Of a DNA stretch of 64,000 bases, positions 9,277 to 19,671 are shown one piece after another. The position numbers and the translations under genes are program-made. Every line of letters begins with the position of its first letter. Positions within the stretch are counted from its first letter, which is position 1. The stretch is from MH13 sp965601715 (GTDB taxonomy: Bacteria > Pseudomonadota > Alphaproteobacteria > Rhizobiales > MH13). The stretch is taken from positions 2,728,001 to 2,792,000 of the forward strand of contig OZ271835.1 in assembly GCA_965601715.1 (NCBI GenBank), in the 5' to 3' direction. Under the pieces are notes generated by a model. It worked only from the letters and a program-made list of their open reading frames with translations, was not told where the DNA came from and did not search any database.

Positions 9277-10215
9277 ATGTCTGCGTCTGTTGTTGGCTCT
9301 GCCCTCTTTCCTGTCATGCTGGTTATCGCAATCGCCTTCGTGGCGCGGCGAGTCGGCTTGGTATCGGACGCCCATGTTGCGGGCGTCGAGCGGGTCACCT
9401 ATGTCGTCTTCTTTCCGACGCTCTTGTTCTCCAGCCTTTCAACGGCAAACTTCGACCAAGAGGGCATCTGGACCTTCGTTGCCACCATCGTCGCGGTACA
9501 GATCCTAGTAAGCCTCGGAAGCTGGGTGTTCTTTGTGCGCTCAAGCCTCGACGGTCCATCCACCACCAGCGCCTTCCAAGGGGCGATCCGCTTCAACACC
9601 TATGTGGTTTTCGCGCTCTTGTTTGCGGTGTTCGGGTCTGACGCGCTTCAGACGGCCACGCTAGCGTTGGCACTGATCATCATCACGGTAAACCTGTTTT
9701 GTGTGACCATTCTGGTGCGCCATGGCGAGCTGGCTGAGGGCGTCGCGCCGCCGTCGGTTTGGAAGTCGGTCGCGACAAACCCGTTGATATTGGCTTGCGC
9801 CGCTGGCCTGTTGATCAACCCGTTGCAGATCGATTGGCCAGAACCAGTGGATACGGCGTTCGACTGGTTCGGTACGGCTGCGATCGCGCTCGGTCTATTT
9901 GCAGTTGGCGCCGGGCTGACGCCCATCTCTGGTAAGGGATCGATGTTTGCCATTGTCGCGTCATCGACGATCAACCTCGTCGTTAAGCCCGCACTGTTCC
10001 TGGCCGCCGCTTTCGCCGTCGGACTGCCGACTGAACTGACGGCCATCGGACTCATATGCACCGTCGCGCCGACAGCGACATCGGCCTACATTCTAGCCCG
10101 GCAGCTTGGGGGCAACGCGCCCTTGATGGCCCAGATCGTTACGGTGTCGACCATGGTTTCGGCGATCACCGTGACGGGGTGGCTGTTGCTCTGGTCTCGC
10201 TTGGCTGCGCTCTAG
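9277..10215 (+). CDS. AEC-family (auxin efflux carrier/malonate transporter-like) permease
   Basis: Inner-membrane carrier of the AEC family, 312 residues from the ATG at 9277, which has AGGG six bases upstream. In-frame starts at 9220 and 9250 would add non-hydrophobic residues. About ten hydrophobic segments are visible, starting with SALFPVMLVIAIAFVARRVGLVS. The family exports small organic anions or amino acids in bacteria, but the substrate cannot be read here. It is divergent from aglA and ends 4 bp into the convergent dcp gene. Confidence 0.7.
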   Translation: MSASVVGSALFPVMLVIAIAFVARRVGLVSDAHVAGVERVTYVVFFPTLLFSSLSTANFDQEGIWTFVATIVAVQILVSLGSWVFFVRSSLDGPSTTSAFQGAIRFNTYVVFALLFAVFGSDALQTATLALALIIITVNLFCVTILVRHGELAEGVAPPSVWKSVATNPLILACAAGLLINPLQIDWPEPVDTAFDWFGTAAIALGLFAVGAGLTPISGKGSMFAIVASSTINLVVKPALFLAAAFAVGLPTELTAIGLICTVAPTATSAYILARQLGGNAPLMAQIVTVSTMVSAITVTGWLLLWSRLAAL

Positions 10216-12257
10216 CCTGTCTTGTCGAGACCGCGCTTCGCCAGCAAGGCATCCACAGTCGGCATGCGGCCACGAAATGCAGTGTACAACACCGCCGGAT
10301 CAGTTGCGCCGCCTGCTGCGTAGATGTGGGATTTTAGCTTGGCCGCGACATCCGCATCGAACGGTGACCCAGCCTCGCGGAAGGCCGCAAAAGCATCGGC
10401 ATCCATCACCTCTGACCACAGATAGCTGTAATAGCCAGACGCGTAGCTGCCGCCGGAAAAGATATGCTGAAAATGCGGGCTGCGGTGCCGCATGGTGATG
10501 GCGCGCGGCATGCCAAGACGGTCGAGTGTCTCTGCCTCGGCTGCTAGCAAATCGGCTGAGCCGTCCGTCGTGCCATCATGCATATCGAGGTCGACCATTG
10601 CTGAGGCGACATACTCCACTGTTGCAAAGCCTTGGTCATACTTGGATGCCGCGGTAAGTCTGTCGATCAAGTCATCGGGGATCGGCTCGCCCGTTTCCGC
10701 ATGGCGGGCATGCGCACGCAGAATTTCGGGCACCATCAACCAGTGCTCGTAGAGTTGCGAGGGTAACTCCACAAAGTCGCGGGCAACGCTCGTCCCGGCG
10801 ACTGAGGGGTAGGTGACGTCCGACAACATGCCGTGCAGCGCATGGCCAAACTCGTGAAAAAGCGTGCGCACATCGTCCAGCGTTAGCAGCGCCTGGGCGC
10901 CTTCCGGCGGCTTTGCGAAGTTCATCACATTGACGATGATTGGGCGTACAGCGCCGCCCAACTTACGCTGTCCGCGAAACGCGCTCATCCACGCACCGGA
11001 TCGCTTGGACATGCGCCCGAAATAGTCACCCAAGAACACGGCGATGTGATTGCCGTTGGTGTCAGTGACCTCATAAGCGCGCACGTCCGGGTGGTAGACT
11101 GGGATGTCATCACGGGCTTGGAAATTGAGACCAAAAAGGCGGTTGGCGGTCGCAAATGACGCTTCAATCATCGCATCGAGGGTGAAATAAGGCTTCACCT
11201 CATCATCGGAGATTGCGAACTCGTTCTGACGACGCTTTTCCGAATAGTGCCGCCAGTCCCATGCTTCCAGCTTGATGTTGGCCCCCTCGCTGGCGGCGAG
11301 TTCTTCCAGCTTGGTCTGATCGGCGAGCGCAATTGCGCGTGCCGGTGCCCACACATTGTCGAGCAGGTCGCGTACCGCACCGGGTCCTTTGGCCATCTCG
11401 TTTTCAAGCTTGTAGTGGGCGTAAGTCTGGTAGCCGAGCAGCTTGGCACGTTCTTCGCGCAGTGCCAGCGTCTCTTGTGCGATGGCGCGGTTATCGGTGT
11501 CGCCACCACGCTCGCCGCGCGTGGTCCATTGCTTGAAGGCCGCTTCCCGCAAGTCACGCCGCGTCGATTGGATAAGGAAGGGTTCGATCAACGACCGCGA
11601 CAGCGTGATCAGCCAGCCACCCTTGCCGCGATCCTTGGCCGCTTGCGCCGCTGCATCGATCAATGATGGTGAAAGGCCTGCGAGGTCGGCCTGATCTGTG
11701 ACGTGCAGCGCTTCTACTTGTTCGTCGGCCAGCACGTTCTGCGAGAAATGTGTTGCCAAGACGGCCAACCGCTGACCGATTTCTTTGATGCGTTCGCGGT
11801 CTGCTCCCTCTAGCAAAGCACCGGATCGCACAAAGCCCTTCCGGGTTAGGTCCAGAACACGCGCCTGCTCGGGCGTTAGGTCCAATGTGTCTTTGATCGC
11901 CCATAGCGCCTCGATGCGCTTAAACAGCCCTTCATGCAGGCTCACGGCTTGACTGTGCTTCGCCATTTTGGGTGCAAGATCACGTTCGAGCGCTTGCAAA
12001 GCATCGCTCGTGTCGGATCCCGCTAAGTTATAGAAGACGGCAGATGTTTTGCGCAGAAGGGCGCCGGCCAGTTCAAGGGCATCGATGGTATTCTCAAAGG
12101 TGACGGGACCGCTGTCGCCCGCAATGGCCTCGACTTCTTCGAGGTGCTCATCGAATGCCTTATCCATTGCCGGCCCGATATGCTCGGGCGTGATCGTATC
12201 GAAAGGTGGGACCTCAAAGGGCGTGTCCCATGGCTGCAAGAATGGGTTGGTGGTCAT
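10212..12257 (-). CDS. dcp: Peptidyl-dipeptidase Dcp / M3 family oligopeptidase
   Basis: Zinc metallopeptidase of 681 residues that trims dipeptides or degrades oligopeptides in the cytoplasm. The M3 zinc motif FHEFGHALHG lies around residues 465-475, with the third ligand glutamate downstream. The N-terminus NPFLQPWDTPFEVPPFDTI is typical of Dcp, which suggests Dcp rather than oligopeptidase A (PrlC). There is no signal peptide. The start codon ATG at 12257 is clear. It is followed on the same strand by nothing close and converges with the AEC carrier. Confidence 0.88.
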   Translation of the reverse strand: MTTNPFLQPWDTPFEVPPFDTITPEHIGPAMDKAFDEHLEEVEAIAGDSGPVTFENTIDALELAGALLRKTSAVFYNLAGSDTSDALQALERDLAPKMAKHSQAVSLHEGLFKRIEALWAIKDTLDLTPEQARVLDLTRKGFVRSGALLEGADRERIKEIGQRLAVLATHFSQNVLADEQVEALHVTDQADLAGLSPSLIDAAAQAAKDRGKGGWLITLSRSLIEPFLIQSTRRDLREAAFKQWTTRGERGGDTDNRAIAQETLALREERAKLLGYQTYAHYKLENEMAKGPGAVRDLLDNVWAPARAIALADQTKLEELAASEGANIKLEAWDWRHYSEKRRQNEFAISDDEVKPYFTLDAMIEASFATANRLFGLNFQARDDIPVYHPDVRAYEVTDTNGNHIAVFLGDYFGRMSKRSGAWMSAFRGQRKLGGAVRPIIVNVMNFAKPPEGAQALLTLDDVRTLFHEFGHALHGMLSDVTYPSVAGTSVARDFVELPSQLYEHWLMVPEILRAHARHAETGEPIPDDLIDRLTAASKYDQGFATVEYVASAMVDLDMHDGTTDGSADLLAAEAETLDRLGMPRAITMRHRSPHFQHIFSGGSYASGYYSYLWSEVMDADAFAAFREAGSPFDADVAAKLKSHIYAAGGATDPAVLYTAFRGRMPTVDALLAKRGLDKTG

Positions 12258-12326
12258 GCACGAACTCTCGTCATCAAGCGAATGGAAGCGCTCAATGTGG
12301 GCGCGGCCACCGCCTCTGACAACCGG

Positions 12327-12992
12327 TCAGCTTGCCGCCTTTTCAAGAATACCAATTGCCTCCGGTATGATGCGCACCAGATCGTCCGTCGGGACCGCTC
12401 CAGAGATCAAAAAATGTTGGTCGAGTAGCAAGGTTGGCACGCCGTTCACACCTTGGCTCGCCAAACCATCGGCGAGATTGTTGGTCGCTTGAAGCAGTTC
12501 TTCATCGTCCAAGGCTGCTGTTGCAACTTCCTGTGGCAGGCCTGCTTGCTTAGCCAGTTTGAGCAGTACTTCGTCTTCGCCAATGTCCTCACCATCAACG
12601 AAGTACGCTCTAAACAGCAGGTCAGCCAGCACCATAGAGGCATCGCCCTCGCCGCTTTTGAGGCTGGAGGCCATCGCCATAACCATGTGGGCTTTGATGG
12701 TGTTTGGCGTGCGCATCATTTTGTCATGATGAATACTAAGGCCACTGTCCTCAGCAGCTTGGCGCACTTGCGCGTCTAACTCGTCGGATTTCTCCTGCGA
12801 GCCAAACTTCTGCCGGCGATAATCAGCCCGCGCCATGCCTTCCGGTGGCATGCCTGGGTTCAGCTTGAAAGGTAGGTAACGCATCTGAGGGCGGATCTCG
12901 GGCGGCAATTGATCCAGTGCAGCATCCAGCCGCGCCTTGCCGATAAAGCACCACGGGCAAACGAAATCAGACACAACAGAAAGGGTATGCAT
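12327..12992 (-). CDS. DsbA-family oxidoreductase (FrnE-like)
   Basis: Thioredoxin-fold protein of 221 residues with the active site CPWC in SDFVCPWCFIGKARLD near the N-terminus, and the DsbA helical insertion after it. No signal peptide is visible, so it is cytoplasmic, as for the FrnE/2-hydroxychromene isomerase-like group. It probably handles disulphides or glutathione-linked reactions; the substrate is unknown. It lies 70 bp upstream of dcp on the same strand and is divergent from the fructokinase gene. Confidence 0.8.
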   Translation of the reverse strand: MHTLSVVSDFVCPWCFIGKARLDAALDQLPPEIRPQMRYLPFKLNPGMPPEGMARADYRRQKFGSQEKSDELDAQVRQAAEDSGLSIHHDKMMRTPNTIKAHMVMAMASSLKSGEGDASMVLADLLFRAYFVDGEDIGEDEVLLKLAKQAGLPQEVATAALDDEELLQATNNLADGLASQGVNGVPTLLLDQHFLISGAVPTDDLVRIIPEAIGILEKAAS

Positions 12993-13122
12993 GAGCGAAT
13001 CTTTCTTGCTAGCTGGCTGCAGACCCTAACTGCCCACACGTCCAATGCATAGGTCAGAACTGGACCGTTTGCCTTGTGAGCGATTGGCGCTAGAAGGGCG
13101 GCCAAACCAACGGGAGACCGAT

Positions 13123-14100
13123 ATGATCATGGTCGCGGGCGAAGCCCTGTACGACGTCTTTCCGCAGATGGGCTCGGATGACCCCTCCAAGGTGCCTTTG
13201 ATGGCCGTTACCGGTGGGTCGCCATTCAATGTAGCTTGCGCACTGGGCAGGCTTGGTTTCGCACCGCAATTCTTCGGCGGCATTGCACAAGGACAGTTGG
13301 GAGACAGGCAGTTTGAGATTCTGGAGGCTGCCCAAGTGTCCGGGGATGCTGTGGTGCGCAAACCCAACCTGGTGCCCATGATGGTCATCACGCTCGCACC
13401 GGACGGACAGCCAACCTACAACTATTATGGCCAGGGCACAGCCGATGTTGAGATCACCTCTGATGATCTCCTGGCGCTGCCCGCCATGCCCAACCTCTTG
13501 CATTTGGGTTCCTACAGCTTGGTCATGCCACCGATTGCCGACACCTTGGCGATGCTCGTTGACCAACTGCCCGAGTCAAGCCTTCTCACTGTCGATCCCA
13601 ATGTCCGTCCGATGGTTGAGCCCGACGTCGATGTATGGCGTGCGCGTCTAGCTCCGCTGTTCCAGCGCGCCGACATCATCAAGCTGTCCGACGAGGACAT
13701 TGCCTTCTTAGAACCAGAGGCAAGTGTTTCCGACTATGCCCGCACTCTTCATCGATTGAGCGGTGCGCCAGTGTTTCTGACACGTGGGCACGAAGGAGTG
13801 ACGGTCGTTTTTGGTGACGGAGAGCAGTTGGTCACTGCGCCTAAGGTCGATGTGGTCGACACGGTAGGCGCTGGCGACTCCTTTCAGTCCACACTGATAG
13901 CTTGGGCTTCACGACCCGATGTCGCGTCCGCCATCAGAACGCGTACCGTCACAATGCCGGATTTGGTCAGTGTTGCGGAAGCAGCTGTGGCGGTCGCGGC
14001 ACGCATTTGCAGGCAACAGGGTCCGGTAGTGCCTGAGGTAGACGCCCTATCGGAGGCGATATCACCCAGTCTTTTTGAGCGGTTCGCCCGCCGGCTCTAG
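13123..14100 (+). CDS. PfkB-family carbohydrate kinase, probable fructokinase
   Basis: Ribokinase-fold sugar kinase of 325 residues. The N-terminus IMVAGEALYDVFP and the catalytic anion-hole motif DTVGAGDSF (about residues 246-254) are diagnostic of PfkB. The ATG at 13123 follows GGGAG at 13112-13116. Fructose is the likely substrate, since alpha-glucoside uptake, alpha-glucosidase and phosphoglucose isomerase genes are all close; 2-keto-3-deoxygluconate or ribose are possible alternatives. Its last 39 bp overlap the end of the convergent PAS-GGDEF-EAL gene. Confidence 0.75.
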   Translation: MIMVAGEALYDVFPQMGSDDPSKVPLMAVTGGSPFNVACALGRLGFAPQFFGGIAQGQLGDRQFEILEAAQVSGDAVVRKPNLVPMMVITLAPDGQPTYNYYGQGTADVEITSDDLLALPAMPNLLHLGSYSLVMPPIADTLAMLVDQLPESSLLTVDPNVRPMVEPDVDVWRARLAPLFQRADIIKLSDEDIAFLEPEASVSDYARTLHRLSGAPVFLTRGHEGVTVVFGDGEQLVTAPKVDVVDTVGAGDSFQSTLIAWASRPDVASAIRTRTVTMPDLVSVAEAAVAVAARICRQQGPVVPEVDALSEAISPSLFERFARRL

Positions 14101-17100
14101 CCCCGGCAGGCCTTCTGCAAGCCGAAACTCCAATTGCTCAGCACAGCGCAGCGCGGCATCCGGTGACTCTGGGCGCATATAGGCAAATCCCTGCACATAA
14201 TCGCAGCCATATTGGCGCAACAGTTCGATCTCGCCCTCATGCTCCGCGCCTTCACCAACAACGCGCATGCCCAGGCCGCGCCCCAAAGCAATAATGCCTT
14301 GCAACAGTTGTGCCTTGCCCGGAGCTTCATGGATGCCGGCGACAAAGCAGCGATCGATCTTCATCTCGTCAAAACGAAGGTCGTTGAGGTAGCCGAGTGA
14401 TGAATAGCCTGTGCCGAAGTCGTCCAAGGCGAGCTTGATACCGGCCGCTTTGAACCGGGCCAACGCTTTGCGTATGCGACCTTCGCCATGGTCGGCGAAT
14501 ACGCTCTCGGTTAGCTCCAGACACAACAGATGCGGCGGATAGCCGGTGTCCTTGATGATCGCGATGACATCGTCTTCGAAGTCGCTTTGCCAGATCTGCG
14601 CTGCAGACACATTGACAGAGATGACCCGCTCTGGCTCTCCGCTTTCAAGCCAAGCGCGACCGATTTCACATGCATCGCGCAACACCCATAGCCCAATATC
14701 GCAGATCAGGCTGGAGCTCTCGGCAACAGGGATGAACTCTGCTGGGGAGATATAACCGCGTTCCGGATGTTTCCATCGTGCTAGTGCTTCAAAGCCGATC
14801 ACTTTGCCGGTCTTGAGATCCACCTGCCCTTGATATTTCGTTTCCAGGTCGCCGTTTTCGATTGCAAGACGCAAGTCGCGCGCAAGGTTGAGGCGCGCTT
14901 GGACAGCATGGCTGAGCTCTGGCTTGAAAAACAGAGCGCGCCCACGCCCTTCATCTTTGGCCGTGTAAAGCGCCAAATCGGCGTTGCGAAGCGCCTCATC
15001 AGCATCACCACCGTCTTGCGGAATCAGCGCGATGCCAAGGCTGGTGCCGGTCAAAACCTCGCCGCGCTCAAGCGTCAGGATCCCCGTCAGCTTGTGGATG
15101 ATGGTCTTTGCAAAACGATGCAAACACTCCACGCTGGAATAGTCGCTGATAATGACGGCGAATTCGTCGCCACCCAGCCTGGAGACAAATCCCCGCTCGT
15201 CGACATGCTCTTTCAACAAGCGACCAACCATACGCAGCAGTTCATCGCCCGCTGCATGGCCGAGTGTATCGTTGACCTCTTTAAAGTGGTCCAGGTCAAG
15301 CAGGAGCAAGGCCGCTGACCCTCCCTTCGTGCGCACCTTTCGGAAGATCTCACGCAGCTCACGAGAAAAAAGAGCACGGTTCGCAAGACCTGTCAGAGGG
15401 TCGAAATAAGCGAGGCTGCGCAGTTGCTTTTCAGCTCTCTTACGTTCGGTGATGTCTTGGATCGTTCCGAAGAGCCCATTGACCGTGCCGCGTTCGTCGT
15501 AACGCGGCTTGGTTGTCATGGTGTAGTACCCGAATGTGCCGTCGCCGCGGCGCGCTTGCACATCGATGCTGGAGGATGCCTTTCCTTCAAGCGAGCGACG
15601 AAGCTCAGCGCGGATAGCTGGCAAGTCGTCGGTCCCACACAGGGACAAAACGGAGCGCGGCGATGGTTTGAAGTGCTCCGGTTCAAGACCTAGGATTGTA
15701 TAAAGATGCTGCGACCATGAGATGGTCCGGCTCGTTGCGTCGTACAGCCAGTTGCCGATGCCGCCCATCACCTGGGCTTCGCTCAGTGTTTCGCTGCGTT
15801 GCTCAAGCTCAACCTGGAACCGTTTGAGGTCACTTACATCCTGCGCCACGCCCATGATCTGCGGACCTTGCGAGGGCGTCGCCTCCTTCAACTGCATCTT
15901 GATGCGGAAGTGTCGGGCCTGTCGCTCCTCTGGCAGAAAGTAGCGGACGTAGACAGGATCAACCTCTCCTGCATCTCGCGCCTTGCGGAATGCTTTCAAA
16001 AACACCTTGCGGTCATTGCGGTGGATGCGGCTTAGCCAGCTGCGCCAAGTCGGAATATTGTTGGCCCCGTCTCCTGGGGGGTCGCTGCGAACGTCATCAA
16101 AACCTAGGAGTTTAAGCAAACCGCTTGACCAACGCGTGCCGTTGGTTGTGACGTCCGTGATCCAGTAGCCTATTTTGGCAATGTCTTGCGCTGTGGTGAG
16201 CGCGAGTTGGTGCTCACGGCGTTCCTGGTCGGCGGCCACCTTGTCGGTGATGTTACGACCGGTTCCGCGATAGCCTAGGAATGTGCCGTTGGCGTCAAAA
16301 CGTGGCTTGCCGTCTGCCTGAAAAGTCAGTTCTCGACCGAACTCATCGGAGTAGATCCGGTAGACGAGTTCCTTGAATTCGCGTCGGGCATCCAGGTCTT
16401 CAAAATGCTCTTCGATGACCGCCCTGTCTTCCTCGGCCACAGGGAAGTCACGCCGCGTCTTTCCAATGTACTTTTGAATGAGATTGCCTGTGGAGGCATC
16501 CGCGCTGTTGGTAAAGTCTATGAACCGGTGTTCGGCATCTGTCTCCCAACACCAATCAGCCGCGGAATCGGCGAAGTCGCGGAAGCGTTCTTCGCTTTCC
16601 AGCAATCTACGTCTGGTGGCATGTTCCGCCGTTGTGTCCTGCACCAGACCGAAGATGCGGATAACACGGCCAGCCTGGTCGTGCATGGGGCTGCCGGAGA
16701 ACTGTACCTGAAGATGCTTGCCGTCAGGCCGAGTAATGCCGCCTTCGATGAAGTAGCTTTCGCCATGTTCCCAGCACCTTTCGACGCTGGACAGCAACCG
16801 TGGGCGCAGTTCGTCATCATAAAGGCGCCGCAAATCTTGCTTGCTGATAAAGCCATCCCGGTCGATTGCCAGACCCAGCATTTCCGCGGATTGCTCGTCG
16901 AGTATCATCCGGTCGCCGTCGCGGCTCGGGTGCATCCAAGAGCCAAATTTGCCGAGTTCAAAACTCGACCGGAGTAGATGTTCCGCAGACCTCAGCTGGG
17001 TGTGAGTACGCGCATGGTCGGTGACATCATTAACAACGAGATAGGGCGCTGTTTCGCCGAAGGCGATGTCCATAATCACCGACACTTTGCCGTTCGGAGA

Positions 17101-17784
17101 TGACAACTCTGTTGTGGTCGCAGCGAGGAGGGTGCCAACCGATGGGGTGTCCTCGGGTACGCGAAAGGCGCCCACGAAATCCTCAATGGGCGAAATATCG
17201 CTGTCTTTCAGGTATGCCTTGAGCCGTTCCGGCGTGCGTATGATGTAGCCGTTGCCGTTCTCCTTGGCGCGCAGGGGTGTCACGCCGACGGAGATGTTGG
17301 CAGGGCTCGCGTGAAAGATTTGTTTGCTGTCGGAAAGCGGGATAACCAACGAAACGACAGCCTTGCCGTCTCGGATTTCAACTGGAAAAACAAAGCGCTG
17401 CCAGCCTACCAGATCTGAGCCTGGAACGCTCGGCATCATTGTTGTTAGCGGAGCATTTCGGTTGATCGAGGCCTGAAAACTCGACTCGATATGATTGCGC
17501 GTCGATGTATCGAAGTCTGCTGTTGACTTCCCGGTCATATCAAACCCGGCATTCTCGGCGAGTTTGCTACCGAAATGCTCGTAGACGAAGCTGCCGTCGT
17601 CCTTGGGGCAGGCAATCGTGACCCGGTCAACCTGGTCGCCCAGCGCGGCCCTTAGGTCGTCCATGCTCCAAGAAAGGGTGTCATCTGTGCTGGCTATAGA
17701 CGCGTGTAACTGTTCCAGCTCCGGCCAGCGGAGATGGTCACGCGGTCCTAGATGTCGAACCACCGAAACGAGCGAGTCGGTCAC
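14062..17784 (-). CDS. Multi-PAS GGDEF-EAL protein (c-di-GMP metabolism)
   Basis: Large cytoplasmic sensor of 1240 residues with no membrane segment. About five PAS-like domains fill residues 55-790. Then comes a GGDEF domain with intact motif at 871-875 (RLGGDEF) and an EAL domain with EAL at 999-1001, ELTES and DDFGTGYSS, so both cyclase and phosphodiesterase sites look complete. The RxxD inhibitory site before GGDEF is absent. Signal inputs and which activity dominates cannot be told. The gene lies between fructokinase and pgi, on the opposite strand. Confidence 0.88.
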   Translation of the reverse strand: MTDSLVSVVRHLGPRDHLRWPELEQLHASIASTDDTLSWSMDDLRAALGDQVDRVTIACPKDDGSFVYEHFGSKLAENAGFDMTGKSTADFDTSTRNHIESSFQASINRNAPLTTMMPSVPGSDLVGWQRFVFPVEIRDGKAVVSLVIPLSDSKQIFHASPANISVGVTPLRAKENGNGYIIRTPERLKAYLKDSDISPIEDFVGAFRVPEDTPSVGTLLAATTTELSSPNGKVSVIMDIAFGETAPYLVVNDVTDHARTHTQLRSAEHLLRSSFELGKFGSWMHPSRDGDRMILDEQSAEMLGLAIDRDGFISKQDLRRLYDDELRPRLLSSVERCWEHGESYFIEGGITRPDGKHLQVQFSGSPMHDQAGRVIRIFGLVQDTTAEHATRRRLLESEERFRDFADSAADWCWETDAEHRFIDFTNSADASTGNLIQKYIGKTRRDFPVAEEDRAVIEEHFEDLDARREFKELVYRIYSDEFGRELTFQADGKPRFDANGTFLGYRGTGRNITDKVAADQERREHQLALTTAQDIAKIGYWITDVTTNGTRWSSGLLKLLGFDDVRSDPPGDGANNIPTWRSWLSRIHRNDRKVFLKAFRKARDAGEVDPVYVRYFLPEERQARHFRIKMQLKEATPSQGPQIMGVAQDVSDLKRFQVELEQRSETLSEAQVMGGIGNWLYDATSRTISWSQHLYTILGLEPEHFKPSPRSVLSLCGTDDLPAIRAELRRSLEGKASSSIDVQARRGDGTFGYYTMTTKPRYDERGTVNGLFGTIQDITERKRAEKQLRSLAYFDPLTGLANRALFSRELREIFRKVRTKGGSAALLLLDLDHFKEVNDTLGHAAGDELLRMVGRLLKEHVDERGFVSRLGGDEFAVIISDYSSVECLHRFAKTIIHKLTGILTLERGEVLTGTSLGIALIPQDGGDADEALRNADLALYTAKDEGRGRALFFKPELSHAVQARLNLARDLRLAIENGDLETKYQGQVDLKTGKVIGFEALARWKHPERGYISPAEFIPVAESSSLICDIGLWVLRDACEIGRAWLESGEPERVISVNVSAAQIWQSDFEDDVIAIIKDTGYPPHLLCLELTESVFADHGEGRIRKALARFKAAGIKLALDDFGTGYSSLGYLNDLRFDEMKIDRCFVAGIHEAPGKAQLLQGIIALGRGLGMRVVGEGAEHEGEIELLRQYGCDYVQGFAYMRPESPDAALRCAEQLEFRLAEGLPGLEPAGEPLKKTG

Positions 17785-17985
17785 AGGCCCCTCCTTGACC
17801 GACTTGTTTTAAAAGGAAAAGTCTTAGGGACTGATGAATAATACCAGTGGTTGCAAGACGTCGTGGCCACACGGTATCTGAAAGGTTTAAACGACCAACG
17901 GTTCTGTATAGAAAGTTGGCCCATTCAGTTGTCTTCATGCTTGCGGGGCACGCCATGACATGGCAGAGCCCAAAGTCTCTGAGGT

Positions 17986-19671
17986 TTGCTGAACAAACAG
18001 CCCGTTCAATGCGTATTTGAGGCGCTTACCTTGCCATCCGCCCCGTCCTTGACAGCGACCTTAGGCCCGCACGCCGAACGATTACACGGGACGCATTTAC
18101 GAGACCTCCTTGCTGAAGGTGATGCTCGTTTCCAGCGCTTTAGCCGCACAGCCTGCGGATTGTTGGTCGACTGGTCGAAAGAGAAACTCGATGCATCGGC
18201 ATGGCGCTCCCTGTTGGACCTTGTCACGGATCGGGGCGTTCTCAACGCACGCGATGCTATGCTGTCCGGCAAGGTTATCAACGACACCGAACGACGGGCG
18301 GTTCTTCACACGGCGCTAAGAGGTGGGGATTGGGCCCCATCAGCCGTCCTGCGGGAGGTGACGGAAGAACGCGACCGGTTCCTCGCATTTGCTGAAAAGG
18401 TGCGCGCAGGCGAAATCCATGCCAGTGACGGCCATCCGTTCACGGATGTCGTCAATATCGGCATTGGTGGCTCCGACTTGGGACCGGCGATGGCAGTCCG
18501 GGCCTTGATGCCCTTCTGTGACGGTCCAAAGGTCCACTTCTTGTCGAATGTCGACGGCGCCCATGCAAAAGACGTTCTGGGTGGTCTCGATGCGAAACGA
18601 ACCCTTGTCATTATTGCTTCCAAAACGTTCACGACGCTTGAGACGCTGACCAATGCTCACACCGCACGGGCTTGGCTGGCCGCCGGGGTCGGCGACGAGC
18701 AAATAGGTCATCATTTGGCGGCGTTGTCGACCAATGCGAGCGCTACCGCTGAATTCGGTATCGTGCCTGGGCGTGTCTTTGGATTTTGGGATTATGTCGG
18801 CGGACGCTACTCTATCTGGTCAGCGATTGGATTGCCGTTGGCCATTGCCATCGGCGCACAACGATTTGTGGACTTTCTGACCGGTGCGCACCGGATGGAT
18901 GTGCACTTCGCCAGTGCTGAGCCAGGCGATAATCTGCCGATAATTCTGGCCTTGATTGGGATCTGGCGGCGCAATGCGATGGGCCTCGTTGGCCATGCCG
19001 TGATCCCGTATGAGGAACGGCTTTCGCGGTTCCCCGCCTACCTACAGCAACTTGATATGGAATCGAACGGCAAGAGCGTGCAATCGGACGGCACACCCGC
19101 CGAAGCAGGTACTGGCATGCTCGTATTGGGCGAACCCGGGACGAATGCGCAGCATTCGTTTTTCCAGCACCTGCACCAAGGTACGGATACCGTGGGTTTA
19201 GATGTGCTGCTTGGTCGACGCGTAGTTGGCGATTTGGTGGCTGGCCGAAGCGCCGAGCACCATCGTCATTTGGTCGCCAATGCCTTGGCGCAAACACGCG
19301 CCTTGGCGCTGGGTCGCACGCAAGCTGAAACCCGCGCCGAAATGGCCGAACGTGGACTAGAGCGCGATGAGATTGATCGCTTGGCCCCGCATCGCAGCTT
19401 CCCAGGTGACCGCCCTTCCACGACCATCCTGTATGACCAACTTGACCCTAAGACCCTGGGCACTTTGATCGCGTTGTACGAGCACAAAGTGTTCGTCGAG
19501 AGTGTGCTGTGGGGTATCAACGCCTTCGATCAATGGGGTGTAGAACTGGGAAAGGAACTCGCCAAGCAAATCACGCCGGCGCTGAGCGATACGGCCATGG
19601 CCAAGACCTTTGATCCGTCAACGCAAGGGCTTATTCTGGCGCTCAATGACGAGGACTTGTGGCGTGAGTGA
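17986..19671 (+). CDS. pgi: Glucose-6-phosphate isomerase
   Basis: Interconverts glucose 6-phosphate and fructose 6-phosphate in the cytoplasm. Up to 561 residues. The phosphate-binding GIGGSDLGP, signature GGRYSIWSAIGLP and the C-terminal QWGVELGKELA with the catalytic lysine are present. The start is uncertain: TTG at 17986 has its GAGG only one base away, while TTG at 18031 has GAGG eight bases upstream and would give 546 residues, close to the family norm. No ATG fits. The folD start overlaps its stop by 8 bp, so the two are coupled. Confidence 0.9.
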   Translation: MLNKQPVQCVFEALTLPSAPSLTATLGPHAERLHGTHLRDLLAEGDARFQRFSRTACGLLVDWSKEKLDASAWRSLLDLVTDRGVLNARDAMLSGKVINDTERRAVLHTALRGGDWAPSAVLREVTEERDRFLAFAEKVRAGEIHASDGHPFTDVVNIGIGGSDLGPAMAVRALMPFCDGPKVHFLSNVDGAHAKDVLGGLDAKRTLVIIASKTFTTLETLTNAHTARAWLAAGVGDEQIGHHLAALSTNASATAEFGIVPGRVFGFWDYVGGRYSIWSAIGLPLAIAIGAQRFVDFLTGAHRMDVHFASAEPGDNLPIILALIGIWRRNAMGLVGHAVIPYEERLSRFPAYLQQLDMESNGKSVQSDGTPAEAGTGMLVLGEPGTNAQHSFFQHLHQGTDTVGLDVLLGRRVVGDLVAGRSAEHHRHLVANALAQTRALALGRTQAETRAEMAERGLERDEIDRLAPHRSFPGDRPSTTILYDQLDPKTLGTLIALYEHKVFVESVLWGINAFDQWGVELGKELAKQITPALSDTAMAKTFDPSTQGLILALNDEDLWRE

